The notes below the pieces were generated by a model. The model was not told the origin of the DNA, made no database searches, and saw only the letters and a list, made by a program, of their open reading frames with translations. From positions 186,001 through 250,000 of the forward strand of contig JAFKAC010000023.1 in NCBI GenBank assembly GCA_025766275.1: 64,000 nt of DNA. The letters are read 5' to 3'. The DNA comes from Lactarius indigo (Eukaryota; Basidiomycota; Agaricomycetes; Russulales; Russulaceae). The translations under genes were made by a program, and so were the position numbers. Below are positions 12,608-23,500 of this stretch, piece after piece; positions within the stretch are counted from its first letter, which is position 1, and each line of letters starts with the position of its first letter.

Positions 12608-14554
12608 ATGTCCGTTACTCTTAACGACCTATCCCTTCGGAGGGTCATCGAGGTATCACAAGCAACACTCGATCCTCACATATTCAGCCGCAATCGGCAT
12701 TGCCATTTTCTTCACAGCTCGTTATCTCCTAAGCCCATGGCGAAAACTCCCACCAGGACCACGGGGCCTCCCTCTCCTGGGAAACGTCCTTCAGCTCCGT
12801 CAAGAGCTCCGTAGCCAACAATGGCTCACTTTTGTGAAGTGGAAACAAGAATTCGGTCGGACACATTTTGCCCTCCGTCACCGTGGCGCGAATCTCTCTC
12901 ATTGCTCTACCTTTTCAGGCGACGTTTTCTACTTGAATGCGGCGGGACAACCAATAGTAGTCCTGAACTCCCAGAAGGTCGCGGCAGATCTGCTGGATCG
13001 CCGTGCCGGAATATACTCTGACCGCCCACGCAACATCGTCGCTGCGCAAATACTCTGCGGTGGCTTATTAGTGGCGTTTCAGAATTCCGGGCCATTGTGC
13101 GCTGATTTTTAGTCGTTGTAATTTTTCCCTGACCATCGGATAGATGGCGTAGAATGCGCAAAGCCGTGCATGAATGTCTATCTATCGCCGAATCATTGAA
13201 AGTCCCACAACTTAATGAAGCCCTTCTGCTTACCTCTGGACTCATTGCTCAACCTGCGACAATGGACAACCACCTTCGCCGAGCTACCGCTTCTATGATC
13301 ATGTCCGTCACTTATGGCACCCCACCAATAGTCTCCGAGCTGGATCCCGGAATCAAGGCCATCAATGACTTTGTAACACGTCTGACGCGAGCCCTTCTTC
13401 CCGGAACCCACTTCGTGGAATTCTTTCCGTGGATGAGGCACATTCCGAGCAGGTACGGTGTTTCCTGGGACAAACCGACCTTAAATTCAATTTCCTCGTG
13501 TTCTAGATTTGCCAAATGGAAGCGCGATGCAGAGTATTGGTACGAGAAAGATTCGGTCATGTTTGAGAGCCTATTCAATAGTGTCCGCGAAAAGATGGTT
13601 TGCCCTTGTCCTCAGAAGCTGATACTGTGTAGCTCACGCTACTTCAGTCGAACGGCATAGATCGCCCAAGTCTCGTGAGAACCTTAATTAAGGATGCAGA
13701 GAAGTACGGGCTCTCCTGATCGCGAAAACTCTTGGGTTGCGGCAACCATGTAGTACGTGCACGTACTCTCTCCCATTCCAGGATAGTTGCTCATAGTGAG
13801 TATCAGTGCGGCAGGTGCAGAGTCGACGTCGGCAGTCTTGGCTTGGTGGATGCTCGCAATGATAACCTATCCGGAAGTACAGAAACGTGCTCAAGCATGA
13901 GCTCGACGACTGTAGTTGGTCGGACACGTACTCCGACGTTTGCCGACTTCCAGCACCTACCCTACATCCGCGCCATGGTCAAGGAGACTCTACGATGGTG
14001 TCCTGTGGGCCCCGTTGGCATCCCACACCTCTCAAGCGAAGACGACTGGTATAATGGGATGTTCATTCCTAAGGGCACCATCATGATCGTTAACATCTGG
14101 CACCTTCACCGCGATCCCGAAATATACGGCGCAGACGCTGTGGACTTCAATCCAGCGAGGTTTTTGGATGCCAATGGAGACCTCGCTCCGTGCCCGCCTG
14201 AGACGAAGGAGGAAGGCCACGTGACGTACGGTTTTGGGCGGCGCATCTGTGCGGGAAAGCACGTCGCAAACAACTCGCTTTTCATCGACATGGCTATGAC
14301 GCTGTGGGCGTGCAATATCGAGGCTGGGAAGGACGAGCACGGGAATGTGATCCCGATTGACGTGAATGGATTGGTGGAGAACGGAATTGCCGTGTAAGTA
14401 TCCTCACACTGGCAGTTATTGTACGCTCCGCGCTGACTGAAAGTGCGTGGTATTGGCTGGCAGTCGTCCCGTCCCATTCAAAGCGGACATTACGCCACGC
14501 TTCCCAGAAGTCGTCGGATTGCTGGCTAGTGAACGAGAATTCCGGGAGCCCTAA
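12608..14554 (+). pseudogene. Cytochrome P450 copy 5 (multiple frameshifts)
   Basis: Seen: MSVTLNDLSLRR start, exon 2 (GDVFYLNAAGQPIVV), exon 3 (start of the WRRMRKAVHE segment, through FVEFFPWMRHIPS), exon 4 (FAKWKRDAEYWYEKD), and a long last part with ETLR, FNPARF and haem loop YGFGRRICAGKH, ending in EREFREP and a stop at 14552. Breaks: extra bases in the anchor (near 12662) and after it, an extra C near 13718 in the YGLSDREN segment, and extra bases near 13897 and 13910 after KRAQA that create stops. It is the closest relative of copy 1. Known role as for the other P450s. Inference: a pseudogene, although most of the catalytic half is still open. Confidence 0.87.
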
Positions 14555-15179
14555 TCTGAGTCAGCGTGGCTTGAGGAGAGGCTTAAGGAGAAGGTATGAT
14601 GAGTAGGGTACTGCAGTAAATGTGTGTTGATACTACGTGGCTCGGCTGTTGCGCTCACTTAAAATTGTAGAAATTTCCTGGAACACGTGCTATGTACGGT
14701 ACTTCTTGATGAGCTACTCGTTCAGATTCGTTCGGTCCTCCATTCGCCTGATGAGACTTCACCGGTTGTATTTAACTACATCCGTAGACCCTCCCTCTGA
14801 GCAGTCTGAAGTGAGGGGCATGAATGACGGCCGCGAGAGAGCCACTACTCGTCCCAAACGACGGCAAGTCGAACTTGGCGCCCGAGAAAGATAGGCTAGG
14901 GATACCGGTGCCAATGTCTCACCTAGCGCAACCTTCTAAAAGCGTAAGGAGCACCGCCAGTGGCCCAGCGATCTTTGTCTAGGTATAGTCATACTTGTGA
15001 GTGACTGGTTTGGAGTACGGCAGCTATGGAGAGATTTCATCGTAAAGCCTGAGGAAGGAAAAGGTACTACTAGCTTGGACACTGGGACTACGAGTACGCT
15101 GGCGGGATTAGTACTATAAGCTACACTTGCTTTGTCTTCGAGCCGGAGTGGTTTCGTAACCACCATACACCATCAATGG
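14555..15179. other. Intergenic region, no gene seen
   Basis: No coding pattern or repeat recognised beyond the 3' flank of copy 5. Confidence 0.4.
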
Positions 15180-15378
15180 GACAGCAACTGCGAGGAGGCT
15201 AGATCATATCGAGCGGATTCGAGTAGCATAGCCGCTGACAGGTGTTCGACGTCGGTCACTGCAATTGACTCTTCCTCAACCACTTTTGTACTGTAGTTGG
15301 GTGGTGCCAGCTGGTGCTTATGTACGGCGCATCAAATATTAATATACATTCTAGGTCACGGTCCCTGCGGCAGTGATC
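15180..15378 (-). repeat. Orphan copy of the P450 3' flank
   Basis: Matches 8570-8745 downstream of P450 copy 4 (GGGACAGCAACTGCGAGGAG-type start, then the TTTTGTACTGT block and GTGCCAGCTGGTGCTTATG). Here it is separated from the matching last exon (16638-16715) by an inserted element. Confidence 0.7.
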
Positions 15379-15398
15379 AACGCATTTTCTACACTTTA

Positions 15399-16602
15399 CA
15401 GCGGTTTTCATAACACTTGGCCCCTGCCTTTTTTAGCAGACATACGGACATTCAAAACTCGAGAGCGGGGTTCGTAGTTAAGTCGACGGGAAATTCCCGA
15501 GAAATTAGGCTACCACACAGAATCAGGGTTATAGAATAGATATCTCGAAAAAATAGGGTTATGGAATAGTTATCCGCGGTGCTATGCTCGGCACTGTGCC
15601 ACTTGCTGTGCTATCTCCAACTCAGCATGCCTTCTACGCCTCATCCATCACGCTGCAAGCCAACCCACAACTGCAAAACTGGCTGAATCATTATCACAAC
15701 CCCCCATTAAGTGCCTGGATGAACAGCTGAAATATAAATATTACCCTTGGTGTGTTGTCGTCTTAAGCATTCATCATGGCCCTCGGTATGGGCCCGCTCA
15801 CCCACCATCCCTTTTGTCTCCAGTCCTCGCTTACAATCGTCACTGGAGCTCCCAATGATGGCCATGTACATGCACGACTTAAGTCCTCCTCTTTTTTAAA
15901 CCTCTACTCTGCTGAATACCAACAGCGCCGTGTCATCTGTTTGTCACGATCCGTCACGCGTCACGTGCCACTCACCCGAACTCCACTCGACATGGTTGTG
16001 GCTTCCTGTTCGCTAGCCACCACATGCCAGCATTACCTATCTCCCCGAGTACCAATCCCCTGCACCCACATCCCTGGGACCTCTTGCATGATACAACACC
16101 TCAACAATGAGTTCCTTTCACCTTCCCTCAATTGTCACTACCCCCAGTCCTGAAGAGCCCCACGTTGCTGGCAACCTCAACCCTCGTGCATACATGAAAA
16201 CTTGAACAGGATTCGTGTGACATAGTTTCCGTGTGTATATAAAACCCCAGTAGCGGGTGAGTGAATTCCTGAGTCTACTCACCTCATAGTCAAATATCAG
16301 CCTACTTTTCCCTCACATTGCCCTTGCCTTTCCCACTACCTCTTCGCTGACCGTGTTTGCACCTCCATTCCTGAGGCTGATACCGAAGTGTGAGATAAAA
16401 AAAAAATTACCATAAGCGTGAGCTGATCACTCATTGACAAACAATTTTCAAAGCCGATAAGTTGAATGTCTAAGCACATTTATTAATTACTATGATTACT
16501 TTTTGTGGGAAAGAAATTCGGCATGGTCACCAAGGTGCCCGTTTGAACCCCGCCTGTGTCTGTAAAGTGGTCGTAAGGGGCCAAGTGTTATGAAAACTGC
16601 TG
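15399..16602. mobile_element. TIR element, 1.2 kb, non-autonomous, TA-flanked
   Basis: Terminal inverted repeats of about 27 bp with one mismatch: left end CAGCGGTTTTCATAACACTT (15399 on) and right end, read inward, CAGCAGTTTTCATAACACTT (from 16602). Both ends are flanked by TA (15397-15398 and 16603-16604), as expected of a Tc1/mariner-type target site. No transposase was recognised; the largest ORF (15776-16153, 125 codons) has no known motif. TATA-like sequences occur near 15732 and 16237. The interior 15430-15640 is related to the elements at 17816 and 34172. Confidence 0.7.
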
Positions 16603-16637
16603 TAAGTAGTATGCCAACTCCATCGTGCTCCACCGAG

Positions 16638-16715
16638 TCAGATTATTACTCCTGGATTTCCCGTTCACGGGCGAGCAGTTCGACCGCTTCCGGGAAGTGG
16701 GATCTGATGTACGCC
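16638..16715 (-). pseudogene. P450 last-exon remnant (an eighth copy)
   Basis: Minus-strand sequence matching the last exon of copies 2-4 (the part encoding RPRFPEAVGLLAGERE), with substitutions. Nothing of the rest of the gene follows. Its 3' flank lies at 15180-15378, on the far side of the inserted element. Confidence 0.65.
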
Positions 16716-17213
16716 GCGGCATCCAATGTTTAAACGTTCAAAGTCCAACGTCTTTATTTTCTCCCACCCTTTTACTGTGGGATCGATGGCGAGGAACTTA
16801 ACGAGGAACGTGGTATCTACTGACGCTCATCGGGCCGGGTCGTTTCGGGATCTCACCCACCCGTCGCGACCTCGCCTCGCCACTAGCAAAGGCGCTCAGT
16901 TTAGATCGAGAAGGGGTTCACGCTTTCGCCCGCTCTCTATGTTATCTCCCTCACATTTTTTTCGAAACCTTACATGTTCCTTTAATTACCCGCATCGCCT
17001 GTACATACCCTCGGAACCACATCTTCAGAATAATACACTCAAGCTGATCTCTCTCGGCATCGTTTCGACCTTTCGTGCTGCGCGCCGTGATCCCCGCTCC
17101 CACCTCTCCGAGTCTCCCTGGCGCTGCACGAAACCCATCCCAGCAGGAGTAAAGCAGTGGCCTAAAAAGACCCTTCAACTAGTCTTTCGTTTTGGCTTGT
17201 GGTTGGTATGGAC
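16716..17213. other. Unassigned sequence
   Basis: Contains an open frame of 186 codons (16726-17286, +) that has no recognisable domain and arginine/serine-rich composition. It resembles 8090-8330 in places at the DNA level, which suggests an old repeat and not a gene. Confidence 0.35.
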
Positions 17214-17815
17214 GAGATTGTCACTCATGGCACGGGTTCCGAGTTGTCTGACGCTGCACATTGCAAGGCTTGTGCTTCTTCGTTGAACCACCCCCCTCTC
17301 GTGATACACAATTCACTGTGATGGCTGGAAGGCTGCAGTCTAGACCGTCGGTTTTGTCTGAGATACCAGCCAGCGTAGAGGCACCCGAAGCGTTGGTCCA
17401 AGGCCTTGCCAGTATTCAGGGCCCTATCAGTGTTTCTGCCCTCGCACTTTCCATACACGGTTCGGGTCTCCTGATTCGCGGGATTCCTCGGGTGCGTTTA
17501 TGGTCAGGTTGATTTTTGAACTTGTCTTCCATTCATTGGCTCCACTTTACTCGAATCTGTCATTAAGTTCGATAATTCCATTCAGGGTCACAGTTGGGCG
17601 CCTTTTGTTTTTGAATCCATTTACATTCCGGCTGATAGGCCGTAGGCCCAGACCGGGCGCAGCATGAACAAGGGGGGAGGATTGTAACGCGAAGGTGCTC
17701 CCCGGCAGTGATAGTTTACAATACTACTAGGGATGATGGGTGCATAGACCATATCGGAGCCCGCCATTGCAGGTGAACTATAGTATTTGGGCGCTTTGTA
17801 GAGCGCCGCCATTAC

Positions 17816-17985
17816 AGCTGGTTCCATAACAATTGTCCTTTGCCATTTTGAGAACATAGTCAGACGCCCAAAACTCGAGAGCGGGATTTATAATGCAGTC
17901 GAGGGTGGAATATATGAAATGGTTATCTATGTTGCTATGCTCGGCAGCTGTGCCGTCTCAGATCTCAGTGGCGGAGTTACCCATT
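17816..17985 (+). mobile_element. TIR element, one end only
   Basis: Starts TA-CAGCTGGTTCCATAACAATT, the same end as the element at 34172, and continues with interior sequence shared with 15440-15640 and 34200-34300. The second end was not found. It lies in a stretch of about 370 bp that is missing from the sister segment near 57200, so it entered after the segmental duplication. Confidence 0.6.
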
Positions 17986-18550
17986 CAAACTGTAGTAGGG
18001 ACCAAATGTCGAGGGCTTCTCTCACAAAGTGGATACGAACATCAAGCCACAAGTTTTCATGATGTTTTTGAGCAACGGTAACGTTCGTACTAGAATGATT
18101 TAATGACGATGGCAAAAATCATGTTCGATACTCGTTCATGTAGGAATACGTGTAGAGCACGATTGTTTTTTTTCTCCGAATGAGCCACTCTGGCTCAGGT
18201 GAGTACTGGTGAGTGGCCGCATCAGGACACAGTATGCAGAATTTTCGTGGTTTTATCAATATATATAAAAAGGCTCCGACTTCACCATGTACGCCAGTGA
18301 TCTCGAGCCAGCCCTGTTCCATGCTAGCCTGAGACCATGGGGGCAAGCGTGATGTATGACATCGTGCTTGGACAGCGAATGTGAAGCAGGCTGTCGTATG
18401 ACACTGTACTATGATTACGGTACTTACTGTATGCCGCAATGCTGTAATGGTGGCATGATGCGGGGCGAAGATGCCATAATACCCGACTCGGGAAATGCCG
18501 GTAACGACACAAGCTTTGTGCTCGACGTTGTCGCCTCACTTATCGCCCGA

Positions 18551-18663
18551 GTTGAAATTGTCATAATGCACTGGCATAATGAGTCACGGCCATTTTCATG
18601 TTGATGAGCTCCTGGACGATTCAAAAACAGCTCTAACTCATTATGCATTATGACAATTTCGAC
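18551..18663. repeat. Imperfect inverted repeat (hairpin)
   Basis: Left arm 18551-18584 and right arm 18636-18663 are near reverse complements (GAAATTGTCATAATGC core, then CATAATGAGT), with about 51 bp between. The left arm carries an extra ACTGG. Function unknown; it lies about 220 bp upstream of the MBOAT gene. Confidence 0.6.
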
Positions 18664-18820
18664 TATATGCCCCACGTCTTTGACAATTGTGACCCTGACA
18701 GTGACACCTGCTTCCATGGATGTTTCGCGCGTCTACTGCCAGATGGGTCCTGAGTTCGTTCCAGACTCCAGAGTCGACAAATACGCAATGATTGGTTGGA
18801 GATTCAATTCTTGGGCGTAG

Positions 18821-18828
18821 TATAAGTA
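18821..18828 (+). promoter_or_regulatory. TATA box of the MBOAT gene, copy A
   Basis: TATAAGTA about 55 bases before the ATG at 18882; the same motif precedes copy B (55416-55421 on the minus strand). Confidence 0.55.
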
Positions 18829-18881
18829 ATCCCGTCAGGCTCTCTCCCCGTCTCCCGTCTGGTGGGCCTATAGTTACCCCA

Positions 18882-20182
18882 ATGGTTGATGCTTTCCCTT
18901 TGGTCTTTCCCGACCTCTCTCTTCGCCACGCGTCGGCGATTACTTCCCTCATTCCCCTATGCCTGACCTACTATGCACTGGCAGTGCTTGCCATCCTCCC
19001 AAACACGTTTTTCTTTAGGCTTTTGCTACACCCCATCGTTTTATGGCAAGCCTGGGGGTGTGCCATGAATGTAGACTTCTCGGCCTGGTTAGCACAATCT
19101 CTCGGACTTCAGAATTCTGACAGTACCAGATTCTGGAACTTCCCGTTCGTGGTGCGATTGTTCTTCACTATCGTATTCTTTTGAGCACAATTACTGAAAT
19201 GTAGGTGTAGTTGGGGATGTTTTGCATGGCGTTAAGGTCGTTCGAATGGACGTTCATCATCAAGGAGCCAATAAGGAAGTACGAGCTCACAATGGATAAA
19301 GATACCCCTACCCTATCAAAAAAGCCTTTATCCATTTCAAGCGTCCTCCTTGACGGACTCGATCTCTTTTTCAATCTACGAGGATTTGGGTGGTCGTGGT
19401 CATCACAGCCACTCCCCCAATGGACGACTGAGCCCCTTTCTATCCCCTCCCTTTTCGCCTCGTTTCTTTTCAGAGCCACCATGTTCGACGCCTCACGGTA
19501 TCTCATGCAGCTTGTCTCCCCCGCTATCAGCAGCAGTCCCAGCGGTGGATCTATCTTCGACCCGAACCTCAGCCTTCTCCCCCGCATCGCGTCGGCGGCT
19601 TTCACCGGTCTCTGTGGCGGTGTATGGACATACTTTCTAGCCGACTCGGTGTATCATATGGCGGTATTGGTCGGGCGAGTCGTCTTCCGTCAACCTGCCT
19701 CACACTGGCCGCCCCTTTCGGACAGCCCGTGGCTCTCGACCTCTCTTCACGATTTCTGGAGCTCCCGGTGGCACCAACTATTCCGCCACCTGTTCATTAC
19801 CTTTGGTGCACGTCCCGGCGTCGCGCTCCTAGGACGCCCCGGCGCGCCCATTGGGGCGTTCGCTGTATCTGCGGTCTTACACCACGTTGGTGTGTGGGGG
19901 CTCGGGTATGGGTCCGAGTTCAGCACTGCCGGGGGGTTCTTCCTCCTAATGGGCGTTGGCGTCGCCATGGAGGCCGGATTCAAAAAGGTGACGGGCATGC
20001 GCGTAGGGGGATTTTTTGGCTGGTTATGGACGATGTTGTGGGTCCTCGTGTGGGGCACACCTATGATTGACGCATGGGCTCGGCATGGCGTACTGGCGAG
20101 CGAATATTTCCCGCCTCAGCTTCGCCCGGCGAAGGTGCTCATTGATGCTGTCATTGAGCTATTAAACGTAATGAATCCATGA
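18882..20182 (+). CDS. MBOAT / wax-synthase-type O-acyltransferase, copy A (intact)
   Basis: Multi-pass membrane protein predicted to move an acyl group onto a hydroxyl acceptor. Two exons, 18882-19151 and 19211-20182, join through a 59-nt GT-AG intron into 413 codons. Seen: hydrophobic segments throughout, the family signature LHDFWSSRWHQLFR, a histidine in AVSAVLHHVG that fits the proposed catalytic His of MBOAT proteins, and hydrophobic C-terminal segments (GFFGWLWTMLWVLVWG). The ATG at 18882 is chosen because it matches the start in copy B. Known: fungal proteins with the wax-synthase domain include terpenoid acetyltransferases as well as wax synthases. It converges on the zinc-finger gene at 21466-22537. 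Substrate unknown. Confidence 0.9.
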
Positions 20183-21465
20183 ATCCTGGGCTTAGAGAAA
20201 ACAAATGAACGATAGATAAGTTCAGCACATACTCCTTCCCTTGTCGATGCACCGTGTCAGAGACTATGATCACGTCCCAGTGGGTCTGGTAGTTACAGTA
20301 AGGGGCAGCTGCGCACACTTCCGCATGGTGGGTATCTTCGTATAGCCGGCTGCCGCGGCTGGGTCGTGCCGCCCTGGAGTCGTTAAGGCCACCCGCGAGT
20401 GCTACACGAGTGCTACAGTTAGGAACACAAATCGTGGGTGGTTTATCTTGACGCATGTCGTAAACGCGGACCAACTTATAGTATTGATTATCAGAAGTTC
20501 TCGGGGGTAAATTGGAACACGCGCGAGGCGAACTAGATCGGACACAAGGTCTCAGGATCGCGCGTGTACGAGCTATGTCCGAGGTGGACGGTACTAGTGT
20601 GGTAGTACCTATGCAAAAATCGACTTTTTATTTTCTGTAGCTTCAACAACTCATCGTAGCTACATCATATTGTACATACTAATAGAAGAATGGATATCCT
20701 ATTCAATGGTGATTTTTGCTTATTTTTTTTCTGGCTCCTAGGGAGCACGACCGACTTCACCCCCCAATGCAAACTTGGTCACCCAGTATCACTCCAAGAG
20801 ACTCCCAAGGTGATACAACTTTATCGCATGCATAATATCACCCCAAATTTATCATGGGTGCTCCTAGTGGTCTATTCTAACCCTCTATTTCAACAGATCT
20901 TCATGTCATTTGCCAAGATCGTTGGGATCTGGTGGTCTGGGCCATTACTTTTCACGACTCCCCCCTCTTCCTTGTTGCATTGTAGTCAAATTTCTCCATA
21001 GATTTTAATTTTTTATTGTGATCTCATATCTATAGATCCTACTATACCTACTGTATTTTTTTGGGGCAGAAAGGACCACGGGAAGAGGGTGATCTGAGGC
21101 CATTTTTAAAATTTGCATCCGAGTGACCGTTTGCATCCACCTGACACCACTAGTACGAGCGGGCCAGGATATTCAACCACGGAACGAAAAACGAAAAGTA
21201 CTAAGGGATTGACACTAGTTGGCATACGGAATGCTCTACATTAGACTGGCACTAAAGTATGGCAGACAGCGGAAAGACAGCGGAAAAGCGGGACCGTCGC
21301 GCATCGACGCGCTGAATTTCAAGTATATTTTTTACTTTGCTATACAGTGCGTCCAAAGAATATAATGAAAAAACTAAGATTCGGTTATCTAGGTTACCAA
21401 AGAGTATGTTAAAGAGCGTATTTGTGACCAAAACTTCCAGTGTCGTGCATTGGTAACTCTGGGGC
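20183..21465. other. Spacer between the convergent pair, copy A
   Basis: 20190-20470 is the conserved 3' flank of the MBOAT gene. About 20600-21370 has no counterpart in the sister segment (spacer there is only 453 bp) and is A/T-rich, so it is probably inserted DNA. The ORF 20690-21001 has no motif. Confidence 0.5.
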
Positions 21466-22537
21466 TCAAAAGGCTATCGCGTTGAAGCCCCTCGTCAAAC
21501 TGTCCATCGCGTTGCGCACCTGACTGAACCTCCTCACCCCACAAGTCCCTCTCTCGACATGCTGGCACAGCGCGCTGAGCGTGGCAAACTCGATGCGGCA
21601 TTCCAGCTGTGGGCACCTGTATATCTTCTGGTCATGGACCGGGCTTTTGAGGTGTCGATTGAGGCTGTCGAGCGTATTGAACCTAGAGTGGCACAGGAAG
21701 CACTCGTACGCCCGCCCATTCCACGAGCGCTCCGTGGCCCACGATGAAGGGTTCGTCGGAGCCTCGTACCCTCCCTCTGGCGCGCAGATTAGCCGCGCGG
21801 GGTTCGTAATATAGTTGTTTCTGTCCGCCCGCACGGCGCGGCGGTCGAGCTCCGAGCGCGTCATCCCGGACGGGCAGGTGCCCGACTCAAAGTGGAGCAT
21901 GAGCGCTGCGGGAGAGATAAACGACCTATTGCAGCCGCGACCGGGGCACACAACAATGCTCGGCCGGTGTTTCTTGGAGTTCAGATGCTGCTGGAGGTTG
22001 TTCTGGTTCTGGAAACCCTGGCCGCACTCGGTGCAGTAGTCGTGCACGTCATGGTCATGTCTCTCAAGCTCCGAATAGTCGTTGAATAACTGTACTTATT
22101 TCTCAATGTCGCACAGTGAATGGGGTGGAGACGCGACTGACCTCACGGCATGGAACGCAATAGTAGTGATCCTCGCTCTGTCTGTAATGTTTCTGGAGGC
22201 CTTTTTCAGACTTGAAGACCTGCACATGGTAAAACGCTTAATCATTATCGGCAGAAATCTGGTGGTAGTGAAGAGTGCTGACCCGATCGTGCACTCCGCA
22301 ATACCAATGCTTGTTATCCATATGTTGTCTCCTTGACACCTTGGAGTTGAAATGCTTATCGCACTCCCTGCAGTAGTGGTGATTTGGACTCTGTATGTAG
22401 TGCTCCCTCCGTGCATCGTAGCTTCCAAAGTCAAGGCCGCAATCATAGCAGGCCCAGTGGAAGCTAGAATCGCCCTTATGCTGCTCAAGCGCACGATCGT
22501 GTGGAAACCATCGCATACACCGGTCGCAGTATGCCAT
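21466..22537 (-). CDS. C2H2 zinc-finger protein, copy A (intact)
   Basis: Probable nucleic-acid-binding protein. Three exons, 22283-22537, 22142-22219 and 21466-22089, give 318 codons plus stop; introns of 63 and 52 nt have GT-AG ends. Seen: repeated Cys2-His2 units, for example YCDRCMRWFPHDRALEQH, YCRECDKHFNSKVSRRQH, YCTECGQGFQNQNNLQQH, CPGRGCNRSFISPAALMLH, YECFLCHSRFNTLDSLNRH and YRCPQLECRIEFATLSALCQH. Spacings are irregular, not the tandem TGEKP-linked type. The start at 22537 (MAYCDRC) is chosen because this Met is conserved in copies B and C; an ATG five codons upstream is not. Several related copies occur in this window. Targets unknown. Confidence 0.88.
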
Positions 22538-23065
22538 AGTGGTGGTCGTCAAGAGAAAAGGAGCGTGATAGTTGACCCGAATTTAGAATTCAATTTATAT
22601 GAACCCGCATGACTCGATCGTGAACGGAGGAAATTCGAGTCTTGCTTGAACTCGAACAAATACGGCGTTCAACCGCTTTCGGCGATTTGTAATCCCGGAC
22701 CTGCTCAGACCGCTTACGGCGATTATAAGCGGTTATAACCACTTGTCAACATTTTTTTAATTTGCTGATGTACTGTACTACCCGTGCTCCCCAGAGTGGA
22801 TGTAGTATACATGACAACCCCCGCCGCTACTACAGTACATAGCAAACCCGACCCGACTCTCGGTTTGCCATACTCTTGACAGTCATTAGACAGAGTGATT
22901 TCTTGTTTTGAGTGAAAAAAAAAAACACGGAGAAGGGCACCCGTTGACACCGATGGGTCCCACGCGGGCATGCTGCCCGACTTGTCACCATCTTCTCTGG
23001 ATTACATAATCCGGCGCGTCCGTTGATTTCTTGTCACGTACAACTCGTTCGAACCCACGTCGACG
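22538..23065. other. Divergent promoter region
   Basis: Holds the conserved upstream DNA of the zinc-finger gene (to about 22700) and the region before the ribosomal protein gene. No other gene seen. Confidence 0.45.
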
Positions 23066-23500
23066 ATGTCCGCCGTCCTCACCGCCTCTCGACGGGTTTT
23101 CACCCTCAACAACCTTCCAAAACCTCCCCACGTACCGCATTTACGTGCAGTTCACAATGGCACCACGGCCTCCCGCACCGTCGCCGCGCTCGCGTCATCG
23201 CCACCCCCGACCACGTCCCCAGAACCAAACACACACTTCCGCGTCACCCTTCGACGCTCCGGCATCTCCCTCGGCAAACGCGTTCAGGGCACCCTCGCCG
23301 CTCTTGGCTTGAGGCGGCGCATGCAGACGGTGTACCACCTGCACACGCCCGAGGCGGCCGGCATGATACTCGCCGTGAAGGAACTCGTCGAAGTGGAAAA
23401 CGTGCCCGCGAGCGCTGTGCGGACGGCGGGACAGCAGAGGGCGGAACGTAAGGCCCCGCGTGGGTTTGTTGTGGTTGGGTCAAAAGTTGGGTCACGGTGA
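23066..23500 (+). CDS. MRPL33: Mitochondrial large-subunit ribosomal protein uL30m
   Basis: Single exon of 144 codons. Seen: an N-terminal stretch of about 55 residues rich in Ser, Arg, Ala and Pro that fits a mitochondrial presequence, then THFRVTLRRSGISLGKRVQG, a continuation with LGLRRRMQTVYHLHTPEA, and VKELVEVENVP. These are the conserved blocks of the L30 family: the RS.I..p...qGTL..LGLr segment and the closing V.ELV.VE. Role: part of the mitochondrial ribosome large subunit (yeast Mrpl33). This is a single-copy housekeeping gene with no frame defect, useful as an internal control for sequence quality. Confidence 0.85.
   Translation: MSAVLTASRRVFTLNNLPKPPHVPHLRAVHNGTTASRTVAALASSPPPTTSPEPNTHFRVTLRRSGISLGKRVQGTLAALGLRRRMQTVYHLHTPEAAGMILAVKELVEVENVPASAVRTAGQQRAERKAPRGFVVVGSKVGSR

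Larger units (their letters stand above)
12170..14554. repeat. Right arm of the long inverted repeat (P450 copy 5 plus upstream DNA)
   Basis: Reverse-complement partner of 1-1570. The similarity starts at the ATTCCGGAGTGCG block, passes through the promoter and covers the whole P450 body; the part beyond the I-helix has no partner because the window begins inside copy 1. Confidence 0.78.
17214..22700. repeat. Segmental duplication, copy A (inverted partner at 52264-57564)
   Basis: Anchors: 17220-17510 matches 57265-57560 in reverse complement; 17990-18330 matches 56800-57190; the MBOAT gene and promoter 18760-20182 match 53995-55440; 20190-20470 matches 53740-53990; the zinc-finger gene and its promoter 21466-22660 match 52370-53541. 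Copy A also has segments absent from B: 17612-17985 (TIR element and neighbours) and about 20600-21370. Confidence 0.85.

Noticed and set aside
15776..16153. 125-codon ORF inside the 1.2-kb TIR element
   Set aside because: No transposase motif or any known domain; Ser/Thr/Pro-rich composition typical of a chance frame.
16726..17286. 186-codon ORF on the plus strand
   Set aside because: Arg/Ser-rich chance-like composition; overlaps DNA-level repeat similarity with 8090-8330 and the edge of the segmental duplication, where the sister copy does not keep the frame.
19747..20058. Minus-strand ORF opposite the MBOAT gene
   Set aside because: Shadow frame of the MBOAT exon; no independent support.
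20690..21001. 103-codon ORF in the spacer of duplication copy A
   Set aside because: Lies in A/T-rich DNA absent from copy B, with no recognisable motif.
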